64,000 nt of DNA from NCBI RefSeq assembly GCF_003751445.1, contig NZ_RJUU01000001.1, forward strand, positions 3,787,001 through 3,851,000, in the 5' to 3' direction. This document shows positions 8,241 through 16,797 of the stretch, one piece after another; position 1 is the first letter of the stretch, and each line of letters starts with the position of its first letter. Position numbers and translations under genes: made by a program. The notes below the pieces were generated by a model. The model saw only the letters and a program-made list of their open reading frames with translations, searched no databases and had not been told where the DNA came from. This stretch comes from Streptomyces sp. 840.1. GTDB lineage: Bacteria; Actinomycetota; Actinomycetes; Streptomycetales; Streptomycetaceae.

Positions 8241-10838
8241 TCAGACGGCTCCGCCGTCGCACGCCTGCGCACGCAGACCCCGGTCGAGGTCGTCGCGGGC
8301 CTCCAGCACCAGCCGCCGCAGCGCGGGCGCCGCGTCCGCGTGCGCGGAGAGCCACGCGTCCGCCGCCGCCAGCGTGGACGCGTCGCCCTGGAGCGCCGGG
8401 AACAGGCCCTTGACCACGGCCATCCCGATCTGGATCGACCGCTCGGCCCACACCCGCTCGATCGCCTCGAAGTACTTGGCGCCGTACGGCTCCAGCAACT
8501 CCCGCTGGGAGGACTGCGCGAAGCCCAGGATGGTGGCCTCCACCAGCGCGTTGGACAGCGTGTCCGACTCCACGACGCCCGCCCAGGCCTGCGCCTTGAC
8601 CGCGGCCGAAGGACGCGAGGCCAGGCAGCGCACCTGGTGGCGCTTGCCGGACGCGGTGTCGTCGCGGGCCAGCTCGGCGCCGATCACCGACTCGTCGGCC
8701 AGACCGTGCGAGGCCAGCGGGGACAGGAACGCCCACCGCAGTTCCTGGTCGACGTCGAGCCCGTCGATCCGGGCCGTGCCGTCGAGCAGCCCCGACAGCA
8801 GCTGGAAGTCCGCGTCCGAGGCGGCGACCGCCGCGAAGAACCGGGCCCAGGCCAGCTGGTGCTCGCTGCCCGGAGCCGCGAGCCGCAGCTCGCGCAGCGC
8901 GCCCTCGGCGAGCGCCCTGCCGCCCTCCTCGCGCCAGTCCGGCGCCGCGTAGTGCACCAGGGCGGTCCGGGTCCAGGCGTGCAGCATCTGCAGGACGCCG
9001 ATGTCCGTCTCGCGGCCGGAGAAGTCCAGCACCAGCGAGACGAAGTCGCGGGCCGGCATCAGCGCGTCCCGGGTCAGGTTCCACAGCGCGGACCAGCACA
9101 GCGCCCGTGCGAGCGGGTCCGTGATGTCACCGAGGTGCGAACGCAGCGTGGTCAGCGACACCTCGTCGAAGCGGACCTTGCAGTACGTCAGGTCGTCATC
9201 GTTGACCAGGACCAGCTCGGGCCGCTCGGCCCCGGCCAGCTCCCCGATCACCGTGCGCGGCCCCGCCACGTCCGCCTCGGCCCGTGCGTAACGCACCAGG
9301 GCGCCTTCCGCGTCGCGCCGGTACAGGCCGACCGCGACCCGGTGCGGGCGCAGCTCCGGGTGCGATTCGGCCGCCTCCTGGAGGACCGCGAGTTCGGTGA
9401 TCCGGTCCGCCGCGTCGTACGTCACCAGCGGGGTCAGCGAGTTGACGCCCGCCGTCTGCAGCCAGGAGCGGGACCAGCCGGTCATGTCCCGCCCGGAGGT
9501 CTCGGCCAGCACCGACAGCAGGTCGCCCAGCTGGGTGTTGCCGTACGCGTGCTTCTTGAAGTAGCGCCGGGCACCCTCCAGGAACGCGTCCCGTCCCACG
9601 TACGCCACCAGCTGCTTGAGCACCGAGGCGCCCTTGGCGTAGGTGATGCCGTCGAAGTTGAGCTTGGCGTCCTCCAGGTCACGGATGTCGGCCGTGATCG
9701 GGTGGGTGGACGGCAGCTGGTCGGCGCGGTAGGCCCAGGACTTGCGGTTGTTGGCGAAGGTGATCCAGCCGTCCTCGAACCGGGTCGACTCCACCATGGC
9801 GAAGACGCCCATGAAGTCCGCGAACGACTCCTTGAGCCACAGGTCGTCCCACCACTGCATGGTGACGAGGTCCCCGAACCACATGTGCGCCATCTCGTGC
9901 AGGATGACGTTGGCCCGGCCCTCGTACGACGCCCGCGTCACCTTCCCGCGGAAGATGTACTCCTCGCGGAACGTGACACAGCCCGGGTTCTCCATCGCGC
10001 CGAGGTTGTACTCGGGCACGAACGCCTGGTCGTACTTCCCGAACGGGTACGGGTAGTCGAAGTTGTCGTGGAAGAAGTCCAGGCCCTGCTTGGTGATCAG
10101 GAAGACGTCGTCGGCGTCGAAGTGCCGGGCGAGCCCCTTGCGGCACAGCGCGCCGAGCGGGATCTCCAGCTTCGTGCCGTCGTCGAAGGTACGGCTGTAG
10201 GAGTCGGTCACGTAGTGGTACGGACCGGCCACGACCGCCGTGATGTACGTGGAGATCGGCTTCGTCTCGGCGAACCGCCAGACCCCGCCGTCCCGGGACT
10301 CCTCGGCCCCGTTGCTCCACACCGTCCACGCCTCGGGCGCCGTCACCCGGAAGCGGAAGGGAGCCTTCAGGTCGGGCTGCTCGAAGTTGGCGAAGACCCG
10401 CCGCGAGTCCGCCGGCTCGTACTGCGTGTAGAGGTAGACCTCGCCGTCCTCCGGGTCGACGAAGCGGTGCATGCCCTCACCGGTGCGGCTGTACGCGCAC
10501 TGCGCGTCCACCACCAGGACGTGCTCGCCCTCCGCCAGATCCGCCAGCGTCACCCGCGTCCCGTCGAAGACGGCCGCCGGGTCCAGCACCGTGCCGTCCA
10601 GCGTCACCGCGTTCACGGCCGGGGCGATCAGATCGGCGAAGGTCGACGCACCGGCGCGCGCCGTGCGGAACCGGATCGTGGTCACCGAGCGGAACGTCCG
10701 GGGGCCGGAGTCCGGGCCGCCGTCCCCGCCGGGCTCACCGATGGCGGAGCGGACGTCGAGCTCGACGTCGTAACCGTCGACGGTCATCAGCTCGGCCCGC
10801 TCGCGGGCCTCGTCGCGGGACAGGTTTTCACCGGGCAC
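8241..10838 (-). CDS. pepN: Aminopeptidase N (M1 family), second paralogue
   Basis: A complete 865-residue M1 aminopeptidase. It has GAMEN near residue 280, the zinc motif HEMAHMWFGD near 313, and WLKE supplying the third zinc ligand, followed by the usual long C-terminal helical domain. The GTG start at 10838 (VPGENLSRDEA) is fixed by AAAGGAG 7 bases upstream. Sequence and domain order match the truncated copy at the left edge, and the two start almost identically, so they are paralogues 6.7 kb apart on the same strand. It is divergent from the DsbA-like gene, the arrangement also found for pepN in mycobacteria. Likely cytoplasmic peptide turnover downstream of Clp and proteasome proteolysis. 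Confidence 0.95.
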   Translation of the reverse strand: MPGENLSRDEARERAELMTVDGYDVELDVRSAIGEPGGDGGPDSGPRTFRSVTTIRFRTARAGASTFADLIAPAVNAVTLDGTVLDPAAVFDGTRVTLADLAEGEHVLVVDAQCAYSRTGEGMHRFVDPEDGEVYLYTQYEPADSRRVFANFEQPDLKAPFRFRVTAPEAWTVWSNGAEESRDGGVWRFAETKPISTYITAVVAGPYHYVTDSYSRTFDDGTKLEIPLGALCRKGLARHFDADDVFLITKQGLDFFHDNFDYPYPFGKYDQAFVPEYNLGAMENPGCVTFREEYIFRGKVTRASYEGRANVILHEMAHMWFGDLVTMQWWDDLWLKESFADFMGVFAMVESTRFEDGWITFANNRKSWAYRADQLPSTHPITADIRDLEDAKLNFDGITYAKGASVLKQLVAYVGRDAFLEGARRYFKKHAYGNTQLGDLLSVLAETSGRDMTGWSRSWLQTAGVNSLTPLVTYDAADRITELAVLQEAAESHPELRPHRVAVGLYRRDAEGALVRYARAEADVAGPRTVIGELAGAERPELVLVNDDDLTYCKVRFDEVSLTTLRSHLGDITDPLARALCWSALWNLTRDALMPARDFVSLVLDFSGRETDIGVLQMLHAWTRTALVHYAAPDWREEGGRALAEGALRELRLAAPGSEHQLAWARFFAAVAASDADFQLLSGLLDGTARIDGLDVDQELRWAFLSPLASHGLADESVIGAELARDDTASGKRHQVRCLASRPSAAVKAQAWAGVVESDTLSNALVEATILGFAQSSQRELLEPYGAKYFEAIERVWAERSIQIGMAVVKGLFPALQGDASTLAAADAWLSAHADAAPALRRLVLEARDDLDRGLRAQACDGGAV

Positions 10839-10972
10839 GATCACACTCCTTTGTGTCACGTTCGAATACTTTGATCCTCCCACGCCGCTTCCCGGCCGGG
10901 CGTGCGGGAATGGCCGGAGCGTCCCGGGGCGTTCTCGCGCACAGATGGAGATCGGTCCGCCTGAGGAGAGAC

Positions 10973-11623
10973 ATGTCTGAGAACAGCACGGCAACCCGCA
11001 AGATCCCCGCCGATTTCTGGTTCGACCCGCTCTGCCCCTGGGCCTGGATGACCTCCCGCTGGATGCTGGAGGTGGAGAAGGTCCGCGACGTCGAGGTCCG
11101 CTGGCACGTGATGAGCCTGGCCGTACTCAACGAGGACCGGCTGGACGAGCTGCCCGACGAGTACCGCGACCTCCTGGAGAACAAGGCCTGGGGCCCGGTC
11201 CGGGTGGTGATCGCCGCTCGGCAGAAGCACGGCGACGACATCGTCGGCCCGCTCTACACCGCGCTCGGCACCCGCTTCCACAACCGGGGCGAGGGGCCGA
11301 CCCGCGAGGCGATCGTGGGCGCTCTGGAGGACGTCGGCCTGCCCGCCGAGCTCGCTGACCACGCGGACTCCGACGAGTACGACACGGAGCTGCGCGCCTC
11401 CCACAAGAAGGGCATCGACATGGTCGGCCAAGACGTCGGCACGCCCGTCATCGCCGTGCCCGGCGCGGACGGCGAGCAGATCGCCTTCTTCGGCCCCGTC
11501 GTGACCCCCGCCCCGAAGGGCGAGGACGCGGCGAAGCTGTGGGACGGCACCCTGCTCGTCGCCTCGATCCCCGGCTTCTACGAGATCAAGCGGACCCGGA
11601 CCGCCGGGCCCGACTTCTCCTGA
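10973..11623 (+). CDS. DsbA-family thioredoxin-fold protein (Rv2466c type)
   Basis: A 216-residue protein colinear with the M. tuberculosis mycothiol-dependent nitroreductase Rv2466c as I remember it: FWFDPLCPW near the N-terminus, RWHVMSLAVLNE, WGPVRV, DVGTPVIAV (the cis-Pro loop) and FFGPVV. The mycobacterial enzyme has Cys-Pro-Trp-Cys; here the second cysteine is Ala (Cys21-Pro-Trp-Ala24), so only a monothiol mechanism, for example a mixed disulfide with mycothiol, is possible. The ATG at 10973 follows GAGGAGAG. It is divergent from pepN2 and ends at a bidirectional hairpin. Cytoplasmic, with no signal peptide. Confidence 0.85.
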   Translation: MSENSTATRKIPADFWFDPLCPWAWMTSRWMLEVEKVRDVEVRWHVMSLAVLNEDRLDELPDEYRDLLENKAWGPVRVVIAARQKHGDDIVGPLYTALGTRFHNRGEGPTREAIVGALEDVGLPAELADHADSDEYDTELRASHKKGIDMVGQDVGTPVIAVPGADGEQIAFFGPVVTPAPKGEDAAKLWDGTLLVASIPGFYEIKRTRTAGPDFS

Positions 11624-11631
11624 GCCCGAGG

Positions 11632-11660
11632 TGCGGGCCCCGTGCGACACGGGGCCCGCA
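11632..11660. terminator. Bidirectional terminator hairpin
   Basis: Perfect 13-bp stem TGCGGGCCCCGTG with a CGA loop, between the convergent DsbA-like (ends 11623) and DUF4240 (ends 11671) genes. Confidence 0.8.
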
Positions 11661-11670
11661 ACCGGCGGCC

Positions 11671-12204
11671 TCAGCCGTACAGCGCGTCCAGCCCAGGCAG
11701 CCGCTCCGCCAGCTCCTCCTCGTCGTCGAAGTCGAAGTCCCACGCGGGGTCCAGGTCCGGGAGATCGACGGTGAACGCCCCGCGGGGCAGCTGCTCGCCC
11801 GTCACCCGCCGGTAGGCGTCCCACGCGACCCCGAGCATCCGCTCGCACTCCAGCTCCTCGTACTCGGCCGAGGCCTCCTTGACCACCGGCAGCTCCGCCA
11901 GCGCGTCCGGATCCGCGACCACCCGCTCGAACACCTCCCGGCCCTGCGTCATGAGCCAGCCCCGGAAGTAGTCGAACCCGTCGTCCGAGCAGCCGCCGTT
12001 CACCAGGTACGCGGCCGCCCACAGCGGCGCCCGGTAGGAGGCCGCCATCAGGTCCCACAGCAACTGCTGCGCCGCGACGATCTCGTGTGCCGGCCGCCCG
12101 GTGAGCAGATCCGAGATCCGGTCGGCCACGCCATCCGCGTCCGCCGGGTCCCTGACCAGGGCGCGGGCGTCGTCGATCAGCTTCCAGAAGTCCTTGGAGT
12201 CCAT
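11671..12204 (-). CDS. DUF4240 domain-containing protein
   Basis: A 177-residue acidic soluble protein. The N-terminus MDSKDFWKLIDDARAL, the central FDYFRGWLMTQGREVFE and ECERMLGVAWDAY are typical of the DUF4240 family, whose function is unknown. The ATG at 12204 is chosen because the family begins at this Met; an in-frame ATG at 12216 (MLPIMDS) is also possible, and neither has a clear Shine-Dalgarno. The C-terminus is very acidic (DFDFDDEEELAE). Divergent from the GNAT-MFS-PLP operon. Confidence 0.8.
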   Translation of the reverse strand: MDSKDFWKLIDDARALVRDPADADGVADRISDLLTGRPAHEIVAAQQLLWDLMAASYRAPLWAAAYLVNGGCSDDGFDYFRGWLMTQGREVFERVVADPDALAELPVVKEASAEYEELECERMLGVAWDAYRRVTGEQLPRGAFTVDLPDLDPAWDFDFDDEEELAERLPGLDALYG

Positions 12205-12294
12205 GATGGGAAGCATGACGGAGGGGTCTGACACCACCGGGCCCCGAACGGCCCGCCGCCACCGGGCCGCCCGGCCCGGGAGACGGAGTACCGC

Positions 12295-12786
12295 ATGAGA
12301 ACACGGCCCGCACGCCCCTGCGAAGCCGGGGCACTGACCGAACTCGCCCTGCGCTCCAAGGCGTACTGGGGATACGACGAGGCGTTCATCGCCGCCTGCC
12401 GTGCCGAACTCACCATGACTCCGGACGACATCGGCCCCCGCCGGACCGTGGTCGCCGAGGAGGACGGCCGCATCCTCGGCTTCACCACCCTGGAGGGCGA
12501 GCCGCCCGCCGGGGTGCTCGGCATGATGTTCGCCGAGCCGGAGGTGGTCGGGCGCGGGGTGGGCCGGCTGCTCTTCGGGCACGTCGTCACCGAGGCCCGC
12601 AGGCTCGGGTTCGCCCGGTTCACGATCGACGCCGACCCGAACGCCGAACCGTTCTACCGGGCCATGGGCGCGGTCCGCATCGGCGCGACGCCGTCCGGAT
12701 CGATCCCGGGCCGCGAACTGCCGCTGCTGGAGTTCACACTCGCGTCACGCCGAACTCTTGCCGGGGGCTCGAACTCTCGTTCATGA
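12295..12786 (+). CDS. GNAT-family N-acetyltransferase
   Basis: A 163-residue single-domain GNAT protein. The acetyl-CoA pyrophosphate-binding motif reads EVVGRGVGRLLFGHVVTEAR (around residues 82-101), followed by IDADPNAEPFYRAMGAVRIG, the usual beta5-alpha4 region. The ATG at 12295 is preceded by GGAG. It is the first gene of a tightly packed unit: its TGA overlaps the ATG of the transporter gene (ATGA). The substrate is unknown; co-expression with a transporter and a PLP lyase suggests a small amine or amino-lipid, but that is inference. Confidence 0.85.
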   Translation: MRTRPARPCEAGALTELALRSKAYWGYDEAFIAACRAELTMTPDDIGPRRTVVAEEDGRILGFTTLEGEPPAGVLGMMFAEPEVVGRGVGRLLFGHVVTEARRLGFARFTIDADPNAEPFYRAMGAVRIGATPSGSIPGRELPLLEFTLASRRTLAGGSNSRS

Positions 12787-14171
12787 TCGGCGGCATGCCA
12801 GCCGACGTCCGTACCGACGTGACACCGGACCCGGATCCCGTACCGGGCCCGCGCCTGCCGCGACAGGTCCGGATCGGATATGGGCTCGGCTCGCTGTGCA
12901 CCGGCACGTTCGCCACCGTGCCCGGACTGATCCTGCTCTACTACCTCACCGACGTCCTGGCCGTGCCCGCCGCCGTCGCGGGCGCCGCCGTGTTCCTGCC
13001 CAAGGCCTGGGACGTCCTGATCAATCCGCTCGTCGGCGCCCTGTCCGACCGCAGCCGGCTGCGCGGCGGACCGCGCCGGCCGTTCCTGCTGACCGGCGCC
13101 TGCACCCTGCCGCCGCTCTTCGCGCTGATCTTCGCCGCACCGCCGCTGCGCGGCGCGGCCGCCGCCGGGTACGTCGCCGCCCTGTTCCTGCTGGCCGCGA
13201 CCGCCTACGCCGTCTTCCAGGTGCCGTACGTGACGATGCCCGCCGAGATGACCGAGGACCCGGGCGAACGCCGCCGGGTGCTCGGCTGGCGGGTCACCTT
13301 CCTCGGCGTCGCCATCCTGCTGTCCGGCGCACTCGCCCCGGCCATCGCGCACGCCGACGGCGACACCCCGGAGAGCTACCGGCTGATGGGCCTCGCGGTC
13401 GCCGCGCTGCTCGCCGCCGGCATGTTCGGTGCCTGGTTCACCACCCGCCGGGCCCCGGCCGTCGCCCGCAGCGAGGCCGAACCCTCGCTGCGGGCCCAGC
13501 TCGCCGCCGTCCGCGCCAGCGGACCGTTCCGCCACCTCGCCGCCATGTGGACGCTCCAGGCCCTGGCGATCGGGGTGATGCTCGCGGGCGTCCAGTACTT
13601 CGCCACGTACACCCTCGGCTCACCCGGTGCCGTCACCCCGCTCTTCGCCTGCCTGATCGGCCCGCTCGTGCTGTTCATGCCCCTGTGGAACCGGCTGGCC
13701 CGGCTGCGCGGCACGAAGTACGCCCAGGGGTGCGCCTCGGCGCTCTACCTCGCCGGAGCGGTCGCGCTCGCCTTCACCCGGCAGGGCGGACCGGCCCTCG
13801 GCTATGCGGCCACCGCCGTCATCGGCATCGCCTACGCCGGGCTCCAGCTGCTGCCGCTCACCATGCTGGCGGACACCATCGCCGACGATGCGGCGCGCAC
13901 CGGGAAGCGGCGCGCCGCGACGTTCACCGGGCTCTGGACCGCCGCCGAGACCCTGGCCTTCGCGCTGGGCGCCGGGCTGTTCGCGCTCGTCCTGGCCGCG
14001 ACCGGGTTCCGCTCCTCCGACGCGGGCCACCGGGTGGAGCAGCCCGGCGCGGCGCTGGACGGGATCGCCCTGGGCATGAGCGTGCTGCCCGCCGTCCTGG
14101 CCGCCGCGAGCCTGTGGATGCTGCACCGCTACCGAGACCCACTCCAGGAAGAGCCCGCCCATGCCGACTGA
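12783..14171 (+). CDS. MFS_2/GPH-type major facilitator transporter
   Basis: A 462-residue, twelve-helix secondary transporter. The N-terminus GYGLGSLCTGTFATVPG and the helix-II segment KAWDVLINPLVGALSDR mark the glycoside-pentoside-hexuronide/MFS_2 group, which includes bacterial MelB and the animal lysolipid carriers MFSD2A and MFSD2B. By my alignment MelB has two cation-binding aspartates in helix II (D-x3-D); here the first is kept (Asp77) and the second is Asn81, so sodium coupling may be lost or changed. It overlaps the GNAT gene by 4 bases and the PLP-enzyme gene by 11, so the three are co-translated. A second in-frame ATG at 12795 is possible. The substrate is not known. Confidence 0.85.
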   Translation: MIGGMPADVRTDVTPDPDPVPGPRLPRQVRIGYGLGSLCTGTFATVPGLILLYYLTDVLAVPAAVAGAAVFLPKAWDVLINPLVGALSDRSRLRGGPRRPFLLTGACTLPPLFALIFAAPPLRGAAAAGYVAALFLLAATAYAVFQVPYVTMPAEMTEDPGERRRVLGWRVTFLGVAILLSGALAPAIAHADGDTPESYRLMGLAVAALLAAGMFGAWFTTRRAPAVARSEAEPSLRAQLAAVRASGPFRHLAAMWTLQALAIGVMLAGVQYFATYTLGSPGAVTPLFACLIGPLVLFMPLWNRLARLRGTKYAQGCASALYLAGAVALAFTRQGGPALGYAATAVIGIAYAGLQLLPLTMLADTIADDAARTGKRRAATFTGLWTAAETLAFALGAGLFALVLAATGFRSSDAGHRVEQPGAALDGIALGMSVLPAVLAAASLWMLHRYRDPLQEEPAHAD

Positions 14172-15624
14172 CCCCGCACCCGCCGTCCCCGCCACTGACG
14201 TACTGGCCGAACTCGCCGCCCTGCGCGGCGCCGACGCCCCCACCCGGGGCGGCCGGACCTTCGCCTACGTCTACGACGCGGGGCTGGCGGGCCTCGACGA
14301 GCTGGCGGCCGCCGCGTACTCGGCGTACGCGACCGTCAACGGCCTGGACCCCACGGTCTTCCCGAGCGTCGCCCGGCTGGAGAACGACGTGGTGGGCGCG
14401 GCGGCCGCGCTGCTGGGCGGGACCGGCGCGCAGGGCACGTTCACCAGCGGCGGCACGGAGTCGATCCTGCTGGCGGTGAAGACCGCCCGCGACCACGCGA
14501 AGGCCGAACGCGGAGTGAGTGAACCCCAGTTGGTGCTGGCGTCCACCGCCCACGCCGCCTTCCACAAGGCGGCCGCCTACCTGGGCCTGGAACCGGTCGT
14601 GGTGCCCGTGGACCGTTCCACCTACCGGGCCGACGCCGCCGCCATGGCCGCCGCGATCACCCCGCGCACCGCCCTCGTCGTCGCCTCGGCACCCTCGTAC
14701 GCCCACGGGGTCCTCGACCCGGTCCCCGAGATCGCCTCGGCCGCCGCCGCGCGGGGTGTGCTGTGCCACGTGGACGCCTGCATCGGCGGCTGGCTGCTGC
14801 CCCATCTGCGGCGCGCGGGACAGGAGATACCGCCGTTCGACCTCTCCGTACCCGGCGTCACCTCGCTCTCCGTCGACCTGCACAAATACGGCTACGCCGA
14901 CAAGGGCGCCTCCGTGGTGCTCTACCGGGACGCGGAACTCCGCCGCCACCAGTACTTCGCCCACGCGGGCTGGCCCGGCTACCCGGTCGTCAACCCGACC
15001 GTCCAGGGAACCAAGTCGGCGGGGCTGCTGGCGCAGGCGTGGGCGGTCCTGCGGTACGTCGGCGACGACGGCTACACCGCCCTGGCCGCCCGGGTCGCCG
15101 AGGCCTCGGGCCGGCTGCTCGCGGGGCTGCGCGCGACGGCGGACGTCCGGGTGCTCGGCGACCCCTCGGCGGGACTCGTCGCCTTCACGGTCCTGGCCGG
15201 GCCGGACGGCGCCCCGGACCTGAGCCTGCTGCTGCACCTCGCGGACGAGATGCGCGGGCGCGGCTGGTACCTCCAGCCGCAGCTCTCCTTCGACGGACTG
15301 CCGCCCAACCTCCACCTCACCCTGACCCCCGCAACGGTCGGCCAGGTGGACGCCCTGCTCCGCGACCTGGACACGGCGCTGCACGCCGCCCGCGCCCTGC
15401 CCCCGGTCACGGTGGACCCGGCCCTGGCCGAACTGGCCGCCGGCCTCGACCCGTCGAAGCTCGGCCCGGACGAGATCGAGGCGGTACTCGCCTTCGCGGG
15501 CCTCACCGGCGAGGGCGGCCTGCCCACCCGCATGGCCCCGGTCCTGATCCTCCTGGACGCCCTGCCGGGACCGCTGAAGGAACGGCTGCTCGCGGAGTTC
15601 GTGGGGTCGGTGTTCCGGATCTGA
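14161..15624 (+). CDS. PLP-dependent lyase/decarboxylase, sphingosine-1-phosphate-lyase-like
   Basis: A 487-residue fold-type I PLP enzyme of the group II decarboxylase superfamily. GTFTSGGTESILLAVKTARD and HVDACIGGWLLPHL are close to the signature segments of sphingosine-1-phosphate lyases. The Schiff-base lysine is in SVDLHKYGYADKG (about Lys242). The C-terminal about 80 residues, after the lyase core, form an extra helical segment not needed for the PLP fold. It overlaps the transporter gene by 11 bases. It could be a decarboxylase of an aromatic or acidic amino acid or a lyase acting on a phosphorylated long-chain amine; the sequence favours the second subgroup but does not prove the substrate. 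Confidence 0.8.
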   Translation: MPTDPAPAVPATDVLAELAALRGADAPTRGGRTFAYVYDAGLAGLDELAAAAYSAYATVNGLDPTVFPSVARLENDVVGAAAALLGGTGAQGTFTSGGTESILLAVKTARDHAKAERGVSEPQLVLASTAHAAFHKAAAYLGLEPVVVPVDRSTYRADAAAMAAAITPRTALVVASAPSYAHGVLDPVPEIASAAAARGVLCHVDACIGGWLLPHLRRAGQEIPPFDLSVPGVTSLSVDLHKYGYADKGASVVLYRDAELRRHQYFAHAGWPGYPVVNPTVQGTKSAGLLAQAWAVLRYVGDDGYTALAARVAEASGRLLAGLRATADVRVLGDPSAGLVAFTVLAGPDGAPDLSLLLHLADEMRGRGWYLQPQLSFDGLPPNLHLTLTPATVGQVDALLRDLDTALHAARALPPVTVDPALAELAAGLDPSKLGPDEIEAVLAFAGLTGEGGLPTRMAPVLILLDALPGPLKERLLAEFVGSVFRI

Positions 15625-15694
15625 GGGGCGGCGAGCGGGCGGGGGGCGGCCCAGGAGGGCGCTCCTCGCCCCGGCCCCTCTTCCGGACCCCGGC

Positions 15695-16660
15695 TCAGGC
15701 GTAGAAGTCCCGCTGCCACCGGTGCTTCGCCAGCACGGCGAGCTGGTCCGGGGTGAGCGGGTGGCCGTCGCTCAGGGCGGTGTTGCGCTCCACGTTGCGG
15801 ACGCTGCGCATCCCGGGGATGACGGTGGAGACCGTGGGCGAGCTCAGTACGAACCGCAGCGCGTGCTCCGCGACGGCGTCCGGTTCGATGCCCAGGTCCG
15901 CGACGATCGCCGCCACCCGGCGCTCGACCTGGGCCGGGCGGTCGTCGCGGAAGTAGCGGTTGCGCCAGTCGCCCTCGGGGAACGTCGTGTCCGCGGTGAT
16001 CCGGCCGGTCAGCCCGCCCTCGTCCAGGGCCACCCGGACGACGACCCCGACACCGTGCTCCTCGCAGGCGGGCAGCAGTTCGTCGGCCGGTGACTGGTCG
16101 AACACGTTGTAGATGACCTGCACGCTGTCCACCGCGCCGCTGCGGACCAGCGCGAGCGCGCTCCCGGGCCGGTGGTCGTTGACGGAGACGCCGAACAGGC
16201 GGATCTTCCCCTCGCGCTTCAGCTCGGTGACCGTCTCCAGCCAGTCCCCGCGCCCCACCCACTCGTCGTGCCAGACGTGGAACTGGAGCACGTCGAAGTG
16301 GTCCAGGCCGGACGCGCGCAGACTGGTCTCCAGGCTCGCGCGGATGTACTCGCCCGGGAAGGCCTCTGCCGGGTCCGTGCCGTCGGCCGGGGGCCAGACG
16401 CCGTTCTTCGGCGGCACCTTGGTCGCGACCAGTACCTCGTCCCCGGCCCGCTCCCGCACCATCTGACCGACGATGCGCTCGCTCTCGCCGTAGCCGCGTG
16501 CCGTGTCGATGAAGTTCACCCCGAGGTCGACGGCCCGGTGGAGGGCGCGCAGGGATTCGTCCTCCGTCGCGCCCACCCAGCTGGACTCGCCGATGCCCCA
16601 GGCGCCGTAGCCGATCTCGGACACGGACATTCCGCTGCGGCCCAGCTCGCGGTAGCGCAC
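15695..16660 (-). CDS. Aldo/keto reductase
   Basis: A TIM-barrel NADPH-dependent oxidoreductase of about 321 residues. It has the family motifs: Asp-Tyr pair in [12 protein letters not shown], catalytic Lys in VLVATKVPP, His in LQFHVWHDE, and the cofactor-binding [18 protein letters not shown] near the C-terminus. The ATG at 16666 touches a GGAGG with no spacing, so the GTG two codons later (16660, [10 protein letters not shown]), 6 bases from GGAGG, is the more plausible start. Convergent with the PLP-lyase gene. Substrate unknown; probably aldehyde or ketone detoxification. Confidence 0.88.
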   Translation of the reverse strand: MRYRELGRSGMSVSEIGYGAWGIGESSWVGATEDESLRALHRAVDLGVNFIDTARGYGESERIVGQMVRERAGDEVLVATKVPPKNGVWPPADGTDPAEAFPGEYIRASLETSLRASGLDHFDVLQFHVWHDEWVGRGDWLETVTELKREGKIRLFGVSVNDHRPGSALALVRSGAVDSVQVIYNVFDQSPADELLPACEEHGVGVVVRVALDEGGLTGRITADTTFPEGDWRNRYFRDDRPAQVERRVAAIVADLGIEPDAVAEHALRFVLSSPTVSTVIPGMRSVRNVERNTALSDGHPLTPDQLAVLAKHRWQRDFYA

Positions 16661-16797
16661 AGCCATCCTCCAGGTGATCGTCCGGGGCCGGTGCGGGGCC
16701 GTGGCTCCTCACCGGCAATCGAAGCTGACGATAGGCGACCCGTGCGCCGGGGGCAGCTGGGTTTCGGTGCGCCCGGCGGGGGAGCGGTGCCCAGGGC

